From IMG/VR virus record IMGVR_UViG_3300010885_009120, positions 1 to 50,407 of that record: a stretch of DNA of 50,407 nucleotides; one strand, written 5' to 3'. Position 1 is the stretch's first letter; every line of letters begins with the position of its first letter. A program made the position numbers and the translations under genes. This document shows, piece by piece, positions 26,101 to 41,400 of the stretch. Under the pieces are notes generated by a model. That model did not search any database. It was given only the letters and a program-made list of their open reading frames with translations, and was not told the DNA's origin. This DNA is from a virus.

Positions 26101-26443
26101 ATTACAAGCTACTATTAAGGTTATCAAAGCAAGTAAAACCACAGCAAGTGAAAGTGAAATAAGTATTGCTGTAGTGAATGCAATTAACAACTATTTTGAT
26201 ATAAGTAATTGGGATTTTGGCGACACGTTTTATTTCAGTGAACTAAGTGCATATTTGCATAGTGAATTGGGTGACTTAATTGGATCAGCCATATTAATTC
26301 CAAAAGACTCAACATTAAAATTTGGAGATTTATATGAAATTCGTAGCGCACCAAATGAAATATTTGTAAGTGCTTTACAAGTATCAGATATACAGGTAAT
26401 AACATCGTTGACAGCAAATGAATTTCAAACAATTAGCGGATAA
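23114..26443 (+). CDS. 6: Baseplate wedge protein gp6
   Basis: An 1109-residue protein of the gp6 (Baseplate_J-like) family. The start is typical: STIFGSNDWKTIYKTFSQAD, SYDYETLRKTFVDYLKTYYP and DLIAFMGQGLSFRDDLNTRE, with ANLVGYSPKRNLSAQG near residue 110. The middle (about 330-420) contains VSYVFGDGVFGEIPIGNFRA and APTRFYSQNRMVNGEDYNVF, the J-family core. T4 gp6 has 660 residues; the added length is mostly beta-rich sequence after residue 480. gp6 dimers make the iris ring of the baseplate wedge that opens on contraction. A late promoter lies just upstream, and the giant wedge/fibre gene follows after 5 bases. Confidence 0.93.
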   Translation: MATSSRQSTIFGSNDWKTIYKTFSQADFQSYDYETLRKTFVDYLKTYYPETFNDYVESSEYIALLDLIAFMGQGLSFRDDLNTRENFIDTAERRDSVIKLANLVGYSPKRNLSAQGFLKVVSLATTENINDINGINLSGTTVLWNDPSNGNWQEQFNTILNAALVTSQRIGRPGNTQTVLGVKTSEYSLKIPTNALPAIGFTQNINGTAMNFELISSSSAGQEYVYEMSPKANGIFNMLYRNDNLGYGSANTGFFMYFKQGTLKSQSFSLTQKISNQVVDINTEGINDTDTWLFKVDPVTGALTEWIQVDSIYNNALKEMNLFSVDSRFNDQVSYVFGDGVFGEIPIGNFRAYYRTGNSLQYNIDPSDIQGTTVSFSYVSKTARVETLTITLQLTQPVTNAQARESIADIKLRAPTRFYSQNRMVNGEDYNVFPKTLYSSVLKSKALNRSSIGTSRNFDLLDPTAKYSSVNSFAEDGALYFKQNDEFQPLNLDRGTTSVISFLTNKLLSILSSRRMQQYYVINASRYTVTDVSWKQTSFNSTNITGYFKLVSIGTAIPVGIYSGTNMKYATTGALIKFVAPGGFVFQNNRLVPKLPGPGDLTYIWTSIVNVIDDGYNGGVGNLYNGLGPVTLSHNIPTGALVSIIIPVFDNIVPSAIIQNAIARCINNQSFSLNYDNSLSISDTRRWSISDYNATTFLVNFKSIGDGIYSVTNKALAYYFGSANDTRFSFDRSKIIYDPLSGKSLYDTVKVLKTNSLPGSNANFGDDVTLAVVGQPVEADGYVDDYSIEVSVIDPANNKIISNPDFFNYVTGYGQGLKNYVFVEKIIDSNLLNKFRIIPSTEIVTIFNNVVQIQSIKYEYPLGQKFYATDDKVFYQSVNDATSANILKLNVLTNISTYSGRQGLYFQYKHNSSNTGRINPATTNIIDMYLVTQSYYTQYRQWITDTTNKVLEPTMPTINELSQSYGKIEDYKMLSDSVILNSVKFKPLFGMKADPQLQATIKVIKASKTTASESEISIAVVNAINNYFDISNWDFGDTFYFSELSAYLHSELGDLIGSAILIPKDSTLKFGDLYEIRSAPNEIFVSALQVSDIQVITSLTANEFQTISG

Positions 26444-26448
26444 TAATA

Positions 26449-29400
26449 ATGGCAAATAGAGTTAGAACAATTGATTTTCTTCCTGAGATTTTTAGAACAG
26501 AAACTAATAATCAATTCTTGGGTGCTACCCTAGACCAACTAGTTACACCTCCTAAATTAGATAAAATTGAAGGATATATTGGTCGTAAATTCGAATATGG
26601 ATTAACTGCTAGTGATAGTTATATTGTTGAACCTAGTAAAATTAGACAAGACTATCAGTTTGAACCAGGTGTAATATTTACTAAAACTAATACTAGTACT
26701 GCGGTTGATTTTTTAACATACCCCGGATTAGTTGACGCACTTGTATCTGAAAATGGATCAGTAATTAATCATTCTAAACTATTTGCAAATCAATTCTATT
26801 CATGGGATAGTTTTGTAGATTTAGATAAACTTGTTAACTTCAGTCAATACTATTGGTTGCCTGATGGTCCTGATGTTGTGGATGTAAAAACTAGTTTATT
26901 GTATAACAAATTAGATTATGTTGTTACTAATCAGTCAATAGACTATTCTATTTCTGCCAATGACATTAGTTTGGGTAAGAATCCAATAATAACATTACTA
27001 CGTGGTGGCACCTACACATTTAATGTATCACAACCAAATAAGTTTTATATTCAAACTAGTCCTGGAACTTCAGGTAAAAATCCATCACGTGTTAACTTAA
27101 CTAGCAGAGAGATTTATGGATTGGATAATAACGGCATTGATGCTGGTTTTATGACGTTTACTGTCCCTTATGCAACTGACCAAGATAATATCAAATATCC
27201 CGGTAATAATCCAGTTGACATTGTGTGTACTTTACCTTTCGAAAAAGTACACGGTATGCCATTGAGTAAACTTAAAGAAATTGATGGAATTAATTCATTG
27301 CGTAACAGAACATTAATGTTTTATGGATTTAAACCGGGAACAACTGCTAAACTTACTAACTTCTATGACAACGTAGCATTTGATGATGTTACCTATGACG
27401 GCGGTGATACTACAGTAATTACAAATAATTTCTATAAAATTAATTATGTTAGTGAAGACGACGGTGACCCCGTAATTATATTGACTGAACAGAAGGTTAT
27501 TCCAACTAATCAAAAAATTACTGCAATATTTGGTGAAACTTTTATTAGCAGAGACTTTGTAAAAAATCAATTAGGTGAAATACTTCAATTAGCACAAATC
27601 ACGGCTGATTTAGATACACTATATTATCAGGACGCAGTTGATCCATTAAAGACCGGACTTATAAAGTTAGTAGAAGATAATGCATCACATAAAATCAATG
27701 TTGAAGCTGAAATTCTAGGGAAGAAAACTTATAAAAGTCCGTTTGGTGTTGTGTTTACAAACGGAATGAAGATTAATTTTGTGGGCTCAATATTTCCGGA
27801 ATCATATAAAGATAAAAAATACTATGTAGAAGGTGTTGGAACTGGAATAGAATTAGTACCTGAAACTGATGTATTGGTTCCAGAAACCTTCAGTCAGATT
27901 GTTTATAAATCATATGATAATGAAGGATTTGATACATCAACATTCAGTGAACGATTGAATGTCCCTGTAGTTAAAGATTACATTACTATTAGTAGAAATG
28001 CAAAAAATAGAAATGCATGGAGTCGTAGTAATCGTTGGTTTCATATTAATGTATTGAAAGCTACTGCTTTATATTCAAGTGGCAAGATATCTAACGCCGC
28101 ATTGAACAACGCAGATAACCGTGCCAAAAGACCAATCATTGAATTTTATCCAAATTTAAAATTGTTTAATAGTGGGACTATGCATAAAACATTTGTTGAT
28201 TTTATTGATACTACAACCACTAATGCTAATACTCAAGTATCAGGACAAACATCTTACATACCCGATGGTAGCTTACCGCTATTTGATGGTGCAACAATTG
28301 TTTTTACTGCTGATAATGATGTTGAAGTGCGAAATAAAATATTTACTGTAAGATTTCGATCAATTACTGGATCTGGTTCACCGATAATTACATTAACTAA
28401 TGCAAATAAAGATGTAATTGTTGCAAATGAACAAGTAGTTTCAAAACGTGGAACTAATAACGTTGGCAAAACATATTATTTTAACGGGTCAAATTGGTCG
28501 TACTCACAAGCAAAAACATTAATAAATCAACCTCCTATATTCGATGTGTTTGATATTAATGGTGTAAGTTTTAGCAATCAATCATATTATCAAGGTAGTG
28601 ATTTTAAGGGAACTAAATTATTTTCATATGCTATTGGTACCGGTACTGATGATATTATATTGGGGTTTCCAATAAAGTATAGTTCAGTAGCTAATATTGG
28701 CGATATTAATTTTAATATTGATTTTAACAGTGATTCGTTTAATTTTATTAAAAATTTTGTTTCTACTACATATAATATTACCGATGGATATGTTCATAAC
28801 TATACTTCACTTACTGCCTACAATAGAAAAATAGGTTGGGAAACTGCGATTGGTGAAAGTTTTCAGTATCAAGCATTTGAATTTGAATATACCATTGGTA
28901 AATCTTTTTCAACATTAAAATTTAATATATTGCCGGTAACTTCAAGTCCTTGGCCAACAGTCAAAGTTTATTTTGATAGTACGGAACTCACTTCATCACA
29001 ATTTACAGTTAAAACATCAACTACGTTAAATCAAACAACTGTTACTTTATTATTTCCACCAGTAGTTAATACAATGATGCAAGTGTTGATATACAGTAAT
29101 GATCCACTTGATTCAAAAGCATATTTTACTATACCAAGTAACTTATCTAATAACCCGTTCAATGTTGATATCCCTGAATTAAGTTTAGGTGATTTGCGTG
29201 GACATTACCAAAGCATTTACAATAACAGTAGAAAAATTACCGGTGATGTGTTTGGGGCAAATAACTTTAGAGATGTTGGAAATTTAATTCCGTATTCTAC
29301 TAAAATAATCAGAAACAGTGCGCCAATGGTAAAATTGGCAGCATTCATGCGCCATCCAGAATACAATTTAATAGATTCATTGTCATTTAACGCACAAGAA

Positions 29401-32400
29401 TATGTTAAGTTTAAACAATTGATGTTATCAACTGTTGACCAATCAGAATATTTCCCAACAATGTCCGGTGGACAGATGTTAGATGATGTATTGCAACAGA
29501 TTGCTTCATATAAACAAGAAAGTGATAGTTTCTTTTGGTCAGATATGTTACCTGCGAGAGCACCATATATCTCTAAAATTTATACATTCAATGCATTTAT
29601 TGATACAAGCTTCTTCCCATTAAGCAAGATATATGATTTTAAAAATGCAAACTATAATTCAATTTTAGTTTATAGTAAGAATACTGTCGGCGGGATTGAT
29701 AGATACACTCAATTAATTAAAGATTTAGATTATACTATTAGCAGTACTCAGCCTAAATTACAAATTACTAAGGATTTAGTGGCAGGGGATACAATCATAG
29801 TCAACGAATATAATACTACGTATGGTAGTTATGTTCCAAATACTCCTAGCAAATTAGGATTATATCCTGCAAGTCGCCCAAGTATTGTATTAGACAACAG
29901 TTATCTAATTCCTACGTATTTTATTAAAGGACATGACGGATCATTAACTAAATTGTTTGGTGCATATAATAATGGTTACTTAGAAGATTTTAAAGATAAA
30001 GTTTTATTAGAGTTTGAAACTCGTATCTATAATAACATCAAAGTAAGTGCTCCTATTCCAATCAAAGAAGATGAAATTATTCCTGGTTACTTTAGAAGCA
30101 CCGGCAACTCAATAGCAGAAGTTCAAAATATATATTCTGTTAATTTCTTAGACTGGGTTGGTAAGAATAACATTGACTTTGCAAATAATTTTTATTCTTC
30201 AAGTGAAAAATTTACTTGGAATTACAAAAATGCTACAGATAAAACTAATAAAGTTATAACTCAAGGTTTCTGGAGAGGAATATATTTGTGGTATTATGAT
30301 ACTACCACCCCTCATTCAACGCCATGGGAGATGTTGGGACTAACAGATAAACCTTCTTGGTGGGATGCTCGTTATGGTGAAGCACCATATACTAGCGATA
30401 ATAAAGTATTGTGGACAGACATTGAGGCAGGAAGAATTAATGGAACAGTTAATTCACGTAGAGCAAGACCCGGATTGTCTACAATATTGCCGGTTGATTC
30501 ATATGGTAATTTAAAGAATCCATTTAATACAATGGTTCGTGATTATAGTAAGGCAGTATTTAACACTGCATGGGATGTGGGTGATGTAGGTCCTGCAGAA
30601 TATAGTTATAGAAGAAGTAGTAACTGGCCATTTGATTTAATGAAGATAATTGCATTATTAAAACCTGCAAAGTTCTTCTCATTGGCACAGGATATAGATT
30701 TATATACATATAGTTCAGAATTTAACCAATTCTTGTTGGATGGATTCCTACATGGGAATAAAATTCCACTATTGTATGGTAATGGGACAGCACAGCATGG
30801 TTATATGAATTGGATTGTTGATTATGTTCAACGAACCGGACACATAGGACATAATAAAGTTACATCATTATTAAACAATTTAGATGTAAGATTAATTTAT
30901 AGAATTGCTGGTTTTACCGACAAAGAATATTTAAATTTTTACTTAGAAAAAACAAGCACCAATTCAAATAATGTGTCATTGTTGTTACCTAGTGAAAGTT
31001 ACAATGTAATGTTGTATCAAAATCAACCTGAATTTACTATTCGCTATAGTAGTATAATTATACAAAAAACTTCTGCTAATGGATATTCAGTTACCGGTAA
31101 TAGTCAGACTCGTTCATATTTTATGACATATACATCCGACCCGGATGGTACGTACAAAGTAATTGAAGTAAATGGTAAAAAGGTTAATATACCTAATAAT
31201 TACAGCACTGTAATTAAATATGTTCCTTATGGTACGGTGTTTACTACAGCGCAATCACTGGGTGAATTCATTACAAACTACGGTAGATATCTAACCGACC
31301 AAGGAATACAATTTGATAATCAAGAAAATGAATTCATATTAAACTGGGAACAAATGGTTGCTGAGGCACTATATTGGGTAGGCGCAAATTGGGAAGTTGG
31401 AAGTTTGATTAGTATTAATCCAGTTGCAAATTGTTTAGTAATTAATAAAGATAGTTTAATTGTCCAGCCACTTACCGCACAGGATAAGAATTTTATTTTG
31501 AATCAAAACTTATATGCAATTCATTCAAGCGATTTAGCAATATTAAGAGATGACACTAGATTTGAAGTTAGACCATTAAATGATGGTGATACTATTTCAT
31601 ATTTTACTGCCAGTTTAAATTCACTAGAACATGGTATTGTGTTTGATAACGTGTCATTGTTCAATGATACAATATTCAACAAACTTACCGGATTACGTCA
31701 GAATAGATTGTTCTTGCGAGGACAAAAAACTGCTGAATGGAATGGTACATTAAATGCTCAAGGATTCTTATTAAATCAGGATAATATTGAAAATTGGTCA
31801 GCGAATGTAAAATACGTTAAGGGTTCTATTGTAACACATCAGAACAAATATTGGATGGCTAATAAAACGGTGTTGGCATCACTTACATTCAATTCAAATG
31901 ATTGGATTGAAACAGATTACGAAAAGATTCAAAAAGGGTTATTACCCAATGCAAGTACACGTGCATCAGAAAGTGCATTGTACTATGATATTAAAAATGC
32001 TAACTTAAAGAATGATGGAGATTTGCTAGGGTTCTCATTGATTGGATATAGACCTAGAGATTACTTATCTGCTAGTGATTTATCAGATATTTCACAAGTT
32101 AATTTATATAAAAGTTTTCTTAGTGAAAAGGGAACTAAGAATGCAGTTAATATTGCTCAAAACATTACATTAGATGTTGGACAAATCAAATATGATGTAT
32201 ATGAAAACTGGGCTATTAAGACTGCTGAATACGGTGGAATAACTAACCATAATTTTATTGAATTCAAACTTAACAAAACTCAATTAACTGGTAATCCCAA
32301 TATCATAGGTATAGTAAATGATAAACCTGAATCAGGACTATTACAGACTATTCCTTTATATGGACTAACTAATTTTGGATCAGTAATTACAGACATTAAT

Positions 32401-35400
32401 ATTCTACCTAGAAAACCCCTTGATTATTTTGAGAAGTTACCAAGCGCAGGATATGTAAACTTTAATGACATTAAGATGTTTAGCTTATCATTTGACAGAT
32501 TGAGTGTAGGTACGCTGACTGCAAATGACATATTTCAGGGTGATTATATTTGGATTGCAGATGACTATGGTAGTTGGAAAGTAACTACACCAATTCCAAT
32601 GGGTACTATTAATAAACATGTTAATGCTATAAGTGTAAATAATAATTTTAATGGTACTGCTACATTTGAATTTGATTTCCCGCACGGGTTAGTAAAAGAC
32701 GATACATTTATGATTGTTAACTATGATTCCTCTATTGACGGGTTTTATAGAGTTAATACTGTAGGTGGTCTAACAACCGTGACAGTAGATTTATCATTGC
32801 CGTCAGACACAACCTCAATCAATAGTTTGGGTATTGCGTCTAAGTTTCAAACTCAACGCATAACAACCACAAAAGAATTATCTAATTTATTATTAATGAA
32901 TGACGGGGCTAGTCAACAAAAAGTATGGGTTGACACTGACCAAAATGGTAAATGGGCAGTATTGCAAAAAGATTTAAGCTACAAATATACTAATTTATTA
33001 AAACGATCAGGTACACAGAATTTTGGTAACTCTGTTATATTTGATAAAGACTTAGGAATATATATTGGAGATCCTGGAGCAAGAACAGTTTACAGATATG
33101 CTTATGCTAAGGCAGGTACGTATGGTGTAACTTCAATTAATGCAAATACATATGAATATAAAGAATCAGCATATGTAAATACAGCTGGATTTGGTACTGC
33201 AATGGCTAAATCAGATGATGTTATTATAATTACTTCACCTGGTGCGACAAACAGTTATGTCTATGTTGGTGTATTACATCCAAGTACGCATAAATCGTTT
33301 ATTGTTCAACAAGTAATTACTATTGCCGGTAAACGTGTAGGTGATGCGGTAGCATTATCTGGTGATAAGAAATGGTTATATTTAAGTTCTTTAACAGAAG
33401 CAAAAGTTTATGTGTATAGACTTGATGATAATGTTATTCGTGTATCTGCTGGATTTGTACTCTCATCTGCAATCGCAATCTATGCTACTGGTTTTATAGT
33501 TAACGGAGACCAGTCTGATGGGTTAGGTCATGGAGATAAAGTTTCATTCTCTAATGCTATCAAAGCAGAATCATATGTAATTGAAACTAGTGAATACAAT
33601 TTAGGTACAAATAAGACTACTTTTTACATTGAAGGTAATTTTAAATCACTAGTAGCTACTGGAACTACAGTCTATAAAGCAACATATAATTATTCAAGTG
33701 TAACAACATTAAATGTGTCAGATGTTATTCCTGCTTGGTCAGGCTCTACACCCTACAGTGTAGGTGCAGTGGTATTTCATAGTGGTAACACTTATATAGC
33801 AGTAGGCGGCAGCACTAACCAAAATCCAAGCACCCAGACAGTATACTGGAAAGTATCTAACACTGGCTTTGGTACTACTTTATCTACAAATTTTGATGGA
33901 AGTAAAGTTTTTATCAGTGCACCTACATTAGATTTTACACCCACACTATTCAATATGGGTGCAGTATATGTTTATAACAGAATAGTGCAAAATATTACAT
34001 ACGTGCGTGACTCTATTGATTGGACAGATTTAACTACTAAGCTAGCGTGGTCTCCTGCAAATGGTATTTCAGTCTCACATAATGGTCAGTTACTAGTTCC
34101 TGCAATAGATTACACTACCACAGCTAACACAGTTACGTTTAAATATCCGTTTAGAGTTGGTGCAGGTGATGTAGTTAATATTAGTTCAGGCGACTTTGTT
34201 TTCACACAAACTCTTACACCATACGACTATAGAACAAGTGTTAGATCCAGTATTGCATTTGGTACAGGATTAGACACAAATATATTTGGCAATGATGTTC
34301 TTGTTGGTGCACCGTTCGATATATCAGTTGATAATTATGAAGGTGCAGTCTATAGATATACACATGAAGGTAAAAAGTACGGCACAATTACTGGAGTAAA
34401 TGCAGTAACTTTGGTTTCTACTGCAACTATTTTAATCAACGGAACAGTTGTAGTATTACCTAGTACAGGTTTAAATAATATTGTTACTGCTATTAACCAA
34501 GCAGGAATATTAAACGTGATAGCAACTGCCATTGATGAAACTAAACTACAGATTAGTTTACGTGATCCTAAATTAGGTAGATTAAATGACAAATTAACAA
34601 TCACTGTGTTTAACAAATCTGTACTAGATAGTTTAGGAATCAAAGAGTACACCCAAACACAAACTATTAGAGAAGTTCATAATACTACAAATCCAACTCA
34701 ATTTGGATATTCTATAAAGTTTAATGAATATAACTCAGTGGCGATTAGTGCGCCGGTGGCAAATAGATTTGCCGCAACAACATTTGATTTTATTGACGAT
34801 AGTAAATCAAATAATGACACGTATTTTGATAATAACTTCACTAGATTTATTGATTCATTTGCAAATGCAGGTGCAGTATTTGTTTATGACTATATTGCAG
34901 AATATAATGAAAGTCTAAGTAACTTAGGTAGTTATGTATTTGCTCAATCATGTAATGATTTAATTACTAACATTGGACCTAGTGCATTCTATGGTAGACA
35001 ATTAGCATTTAGTGAATACACATTGGTTGTTGGTATACCTGATAATTATTCAGGAGATGGATTTAATGGTAGGGTAGTTGCTTATAAAAATCTTACTAAC
35101 AAACCAAATTGGAACATATTTAGAAAATCAAATGATGTTGTTGATGTTGATAGATTATCCGGAGTTCAAATATATGACAACGACACCAATGAACGTAGTC
35201 AATCATTAGATTATATTGATCCATTGCAAGGCAAGTTGTTGGGTGTGGTCATGGAAAATCTAGACTATGTTGATAGCATTGACCCTGCTGGTTACAATAC
35301 AGACGTTAGAAATCATAACTTAGTTTGGTCTAGTGAATATATAGGTAAACTATGGTTTGACACATCCTCAACTCGTTTTGTAAACTATCACCAAGAAGAT

Positions 35401-38400
35401 ACTGTATATAATAGTAGATATTGGGGCACTGTTTTCCCTGATAGTGTAGTAAGCGTATATACGTGGGTCGAGAGTGATGTTACTCCCGTAAACTACACAG
35501 GAACAGGAACACCCTACGACTTAGAATCATATACAACTACAGTCGAAGTTGATAATGCAGGATCATTAGTATTGAAATACTATTACTGGGTAAAGAATAC
35601 TAATGTTATTCAAAGTACTAAGGGCAAAACTCTATCTGATACAATTTTAGAATTATATATTGCAAATCCAATAACATCAGGTGTGCCATTCTTTGCGGCA
35701 TATAAACCAAACGTATTTGGCTTGTATAATGCTAGTGACTTTATAACAGATTTAACCTCTAGTTTATATATTGGTTTCAGTTCTGGTAGTAACGAAACAC
35801 CGGCATACAATGAATATAAATTAATTCGTGCAGGTTATGAAGATGACTTTATTGCCGGTATCCCCTCAATGTATACCGAGCATAATGAACCAGAAGCGAT
35901 GTATGAAAAATTACTAGACAGTCTTGCTGGTATGGACAGTCAGGGTCGTGTAGTACCCGACATTACATTACCTAAGTTAATGCAAACTGGTACAGCATAT
36001 AGACCTAGACAAAGTATGTTTAAGAATAGATTAAAAGCATTGGCTAACTATTTTGGATATGCTAATACAGTATTGAAACAATACCCTATCGCTGAGTTTA
36101 AAACTCCTAGTTTGCTAGGTTCTAGTAATAGTGAAAGTAGTACAGTAAGAGCACCTACATTCTTTACTATAGCTGGAGTTGATTTTGATACAACTAAGTA
36201 TTGGGAATATATTTACTGGTGGGCTGAAGGTTATAGTGTCAATACTAAAATTGACGTTGAAGTTTCTAAATATTATGGTCTTGCCACACTGATCCCGTAC
36301 CTAGGTATGATCGCCGGTGTTACTATGAATAGTGATGGTAAGCGTGAAGTATATGTGTACAACGGAAAGTCATGGGATAGGATTGGATTAGAACAGGGTA
36401 CAATTCAAATCAAAGAATCATTGTGGAATTATTCTGGATACAAAATTGGTTTTGACAGTAATTTCTTTGATTTAGATGCATATGATTCATATCCTTCAAT
36501 GGAAACTCGCTATATAATTCGTGCATTGAATGAACAAATTTACACAGAGACATTGCGAATTCACCGTAATAAGAGTTTGATATTGTTGTTTGAATATATT
36601 GTAAGCGAGAATACAACTTCACAAAACAACTTAACTTGGTTAAATAAAACATCATTGGTAGATGTACAGCATACATTACGTGAATTAGCACAAGATAAAA
36701 ACTATAAGCGTGATAATCAAGTGTTCTTGGAAGGCTTCATTAATGAAGTTAAACCTTATCGTGTTGTCATTAAAGAATTCTTATTGAAGTACACTAAAGC
36801 AGAATCATTTACTGGACAGGTAACTGACTTTGATTTGCCGGGCAGATATAGCGTTACTACAGATAGATTTATAACACCTAATTTAGTTTTTGATTCAGTA
36901 AGAGCTACCGGACAAGTTTTACCTACTGATGCTATCTGGACTGATAGTTTATATTCTGACTGGTATAGTAATTACGGTATATCATTGACCGGAAGTGCCA
37001 ACAATCCAATCACATCTTTGGAAATATATTTAGATAAAATTAGCGATGTTTTGTATGTAGATGATGCTTTTGGATTACCAGTAACTGGAAGAATTAAAAT
37101 TGATAATGAGTACATTAACTATTCTCAAATTGACAGAGAAAAGGGTAAATTATACAGTTTAACTCGCGGCGCAGGTGATAGTGATGTAGCTAACCATATC
37201 CCAGGAACAATTGTGTATATAGATTTACCGGGAGTAGTACTGTTAGATTCAGGAAGAGACTATATTGACCCTCCACAGATTAGTGCAGTAATTGATTCAA
37301 CAATTTATCCTGCACCAACTAGACCTGCTACTCTTATACCAGTTATGTCAGGTGGAAAAGTAATTGACATTACTGTAACTGATCCGGGATTAGGATATAC
37401 AACTAAACCGGATATTGTTATTCAAGCATCAATCACTATATTATTTGATAGTGCAAATATTAACTACAATGATAATACTATAAACATTAATGCAGTTTCG
37501 TTATTAACCGGAGATGCAGTAAAATATATCAAATCATTAACAAGTCTTGGTATCTCTGGGTTACAAAACAAAAAATATTACTATGTGCGAGTGATTAGTA
37601 CAGACAGTTTATTTTATAAAAAATCAGTTATAGCATTGTACACTACCAAGAATAATGCAATGATAGATTCACGCAGAGTGAATTTAGCTGAAAGTATAAA
37701 CAGCATTAATAACAAGTTGGAAGTTTCTGCAAGAGCAGTACCAATAGTATCCAATACACCAACAAGAGAATTAACTTCTACACTAAAATTTGACAGAACA
37801 AGTTATAGAACTAAGGTCGAAGAATGGACATCCGGTGAATACTACGGTAGTGTTGTTACTAATAATGGTGTAGAAAGTAGTTTAGACTTATCAGTGAACT
37901 ATGCTATACCGTATCCGGGACTTACTGGAGTAGCAACTCACCCAGGATCAGCTACTGACGGAACTGGTGCAATATTTACAATATACAATATATTGTTTGG
38001 TCTATCTTACGATGCTGAAATTACTTTTGCAGGTGCATCATACGATGTGGGTGATATTATAACCATATCAGGTGCCAATCTAAGTGGAATCTCATCTACA
38101 AATAATTGCGTCTTAACAGTTACTACAATTAGTAATGTAGGCGGAATAACTTCAGTGACTGTTGCAGGCACGCCATCAACCGTTACACGTGCAAGTATTC
38201 AACAAGCAGTATTACCAATCACTAACGTGAGTTCTATAAATGCAACCATTGCATCTACTACTAACGGTATTATATACGGTAATCAATTTGCCGCTGCTGG
38301 AACTATTAATGGATTGTTTATTTCAGGAATGGTACTAAGCGGTGGAACTATTCCTGCAAACTCAGTTCACATTACTAAAGTTGTAACTGCTAAATTTACT

Positions 38401-41400
38401 GCTGAAATTTTTGGTACATCGTCAGTTAAAATATTGACAGGAACTCTACCAAAAATAGGCATGCTGGTTACCGGATTTACAATACCAGCAAATACATTTG
38501 TTATTTCTGTGTCTAGTGAATACGTAGAGTTGTCTAACATTATCAGAATAACACCGGCAGTTCAGTTTATAGACTTTACTGGAGTGATTTACGATCTTAA
38601 CACCACCGTTACTACTCAATTAAATGTTGCAATAACCGGCACATCAGGTGATTCCGTAGCAACATTAAATTATTCAGTTACAAACTTACAACCAGGACAA
38701 ATTAAAGGTCTACAGTTATATTTTTATAAAATTATTAATCCATATACATATGTTGATTCAAGACCCGGCGGTGCAACTATCAAGGTGTTTAAGCCAAACT
38801 TCTCTGCTCAAAACATAACAAATAAGTACTTCATTCAAATTATTGATCCTGGTACTATTTACGCTAATGGTGATGTTATTGTAATTAACGGTAGCAATTT
38901 AGGTGGTGTGAATGGTATTAATGATGCTAAGATTACAGTAAAGCTAGCAGATTATATAACTAATGAAATAAGCGTATATGAATTAAACGGGGTAGCAGTT
39001 AACTCTTTTGAAAAATACTATGTCAAGCCTATTAGTCAGACACAAGTTGCGTTATTCTATGACACCTCACTAGTAAGACCTGTACCAAACCATGCATTTA
39101 CATTCCTAAGTGGTGATTATGCATATATTCCAGAACCAATCTACATTACATCCGGACACACTCGCAGTCCATATAGTTTAGTAACATTCAATAATACATT
39201 ATATCGTTGCATGGTAAGTAATAATGATATTGCATTTGATTTTAACAAATGGGAAGAAGTACGTAGTGATGAATTTGATTTGAATGCATTAGATAGAATC
39301 ATGGGATTCTACAATCCAACAGACAACATGCCAGGTAAAAATCTACCAATGTTAGTATCTGGTATTGATTATCCAAATAATACTTACTTTGGTCAACCGT
39401 TTGATGACTTAGTTAATGAACTAGATACTGTATTGAAGGATCAAATATTCTATCCAAGCAATATCAATTTACGTGGTATTATCGTAGCCGAACAAAACTT
39501 GTTGGTTGCAATTGGTGATACTGAATCATATTCTATTATATTGTTAAGTCACGATACTGGCGTAACTTGGACTATGAAACAAATCAGTAAAAATGTATTA
39601 AATGTACAAGACATTAGATATGATGAAGGTCATTATGTTATCGTTACAAGTAATATACATTCACCTGTCGTAACCAGCAACGACTTAGAAAATTGGGTAT
39701 CAGTGGGAGAATTTACACCATACGATACTAATAAATTTGATGATGTGGGATATGATAGTTCATCAATTTCTGCACCAAAAGATAAATTGTACAGTGTAAT
39801 TTATAACAACAATTTCTATATTGCTGTGGGTGATGAATTACTAATCAGCCCGGACAGCTATACTTGGAGTGTTCAATATAGCTTCAGAAGTTCATTACCT
39901 CAACAATTTAAACGTGTAGCTTATGTATCTTCTGCATTCTTTGACGGTTATATTGCTACTGGTCTTGGTACAATTACTAATACTACTGTTAATGGATACA
40001 CATCATTGGTATCAACTTCTAAAACTTTCAGAAGTTTGAACGGTCTTGATTGGGAAGAAATATTACCAAGAGTAGTATCAACTGGATTAAATGTAGTATT
40101 ATCATCTGGAACAGCTATTGTTTTAGCTGGTGACAATTATCAAGTTTTCACATCAACTAACTCTCATGCATGGGATCCGGCATCAATTGACGGTACTGCA
40201 AAGACATCTAATCTGTTAAACGGTATATATGCTAACGGAATGTTTGTTATTGTGGGCGATGATGGTACCATTATAACTAGCCCGGATGGAATTATTTGGA
40301 GTGAAGTAGTATCTAATACTACCAAGACATTGACTGCAATAACATATAGTGACGATAATTGGATTATTGTTGGATCCGATGCTACTATTCTACGTAGCAC
40401 TGATGCTGTTATATGGCAAAATGTATCATTGATTAAGACAGAAGAAAACTTCTATCAAATCAAAGGTGATCCATTCATTTCTGGTTATGGACCAGAGGAA
40501 TTAGTTCCCGGTGTATTAACAGATACGTTAACCATGACTGTTACAACTCGCCCGGGAAGTACATGGCTAGTTGAAGATTATCCATTCAATGGATTTACAG
40601 TTAAAAAATTCATACATGCACTTACTGATTTACCAATAGACTTTTCTCTGATTACCGAGAATCCTGCACACGTTGCATTATACTTAATGGATTCTTCTAC
40701 TAAGTTAGGTTTTAGAATTTATCAAGATATAACACCTACTACATCTAATAGCTATTCATATTCAATCAATTGGATTACTCAATCAATCACGCTAAGTGCT
40801 TTGGATGGTGTTAGTTTGTATGATAACACAAAATATCTACAAATTGAAGTATATGAATTTGGTAATGGCAATCAAGAAGTTAGAAGTAATTCGCAGAACT
40901 TGCCTTTACGTATTGATCCTGTTACAGGTTATAGTGAAATATGGTTAGGTTATGCATACGCACCGGAAATATATGCTACTCCTGTTGTTTACTTAAACGG
41001 TAACCCTTTAATATATGAGGATGATTACAAAATATCAACCACCGCATCTAAAGAAGCTAAATTATTGTTCACTACAACATACCATTCTGAAACTGATTAT
41101 TTAAGTTTTGCAATTATGGGTCTAGAAATTAACTCTAAACAAAATAGTTTCAGTATTCCACAAACACAAGTATTTGAAGTTGCACCATCTATAACTGAAT
41201 TAGTTCTCACTAATTTTGTTGGATTGTCTTCAGATGGTTATACCAATGATGTAGATGCTATTGTAGAATATAATGGTGTAAGATTAATTCCAACTATCCA
41301 GTATACTATTGCAGTTGATCCTAATTCAGAAATTGGTACAGTGACATTATTGTTTAATCCGGCATCTGGCGAAGATTTGATTAGTGTTACTACATTCCAT

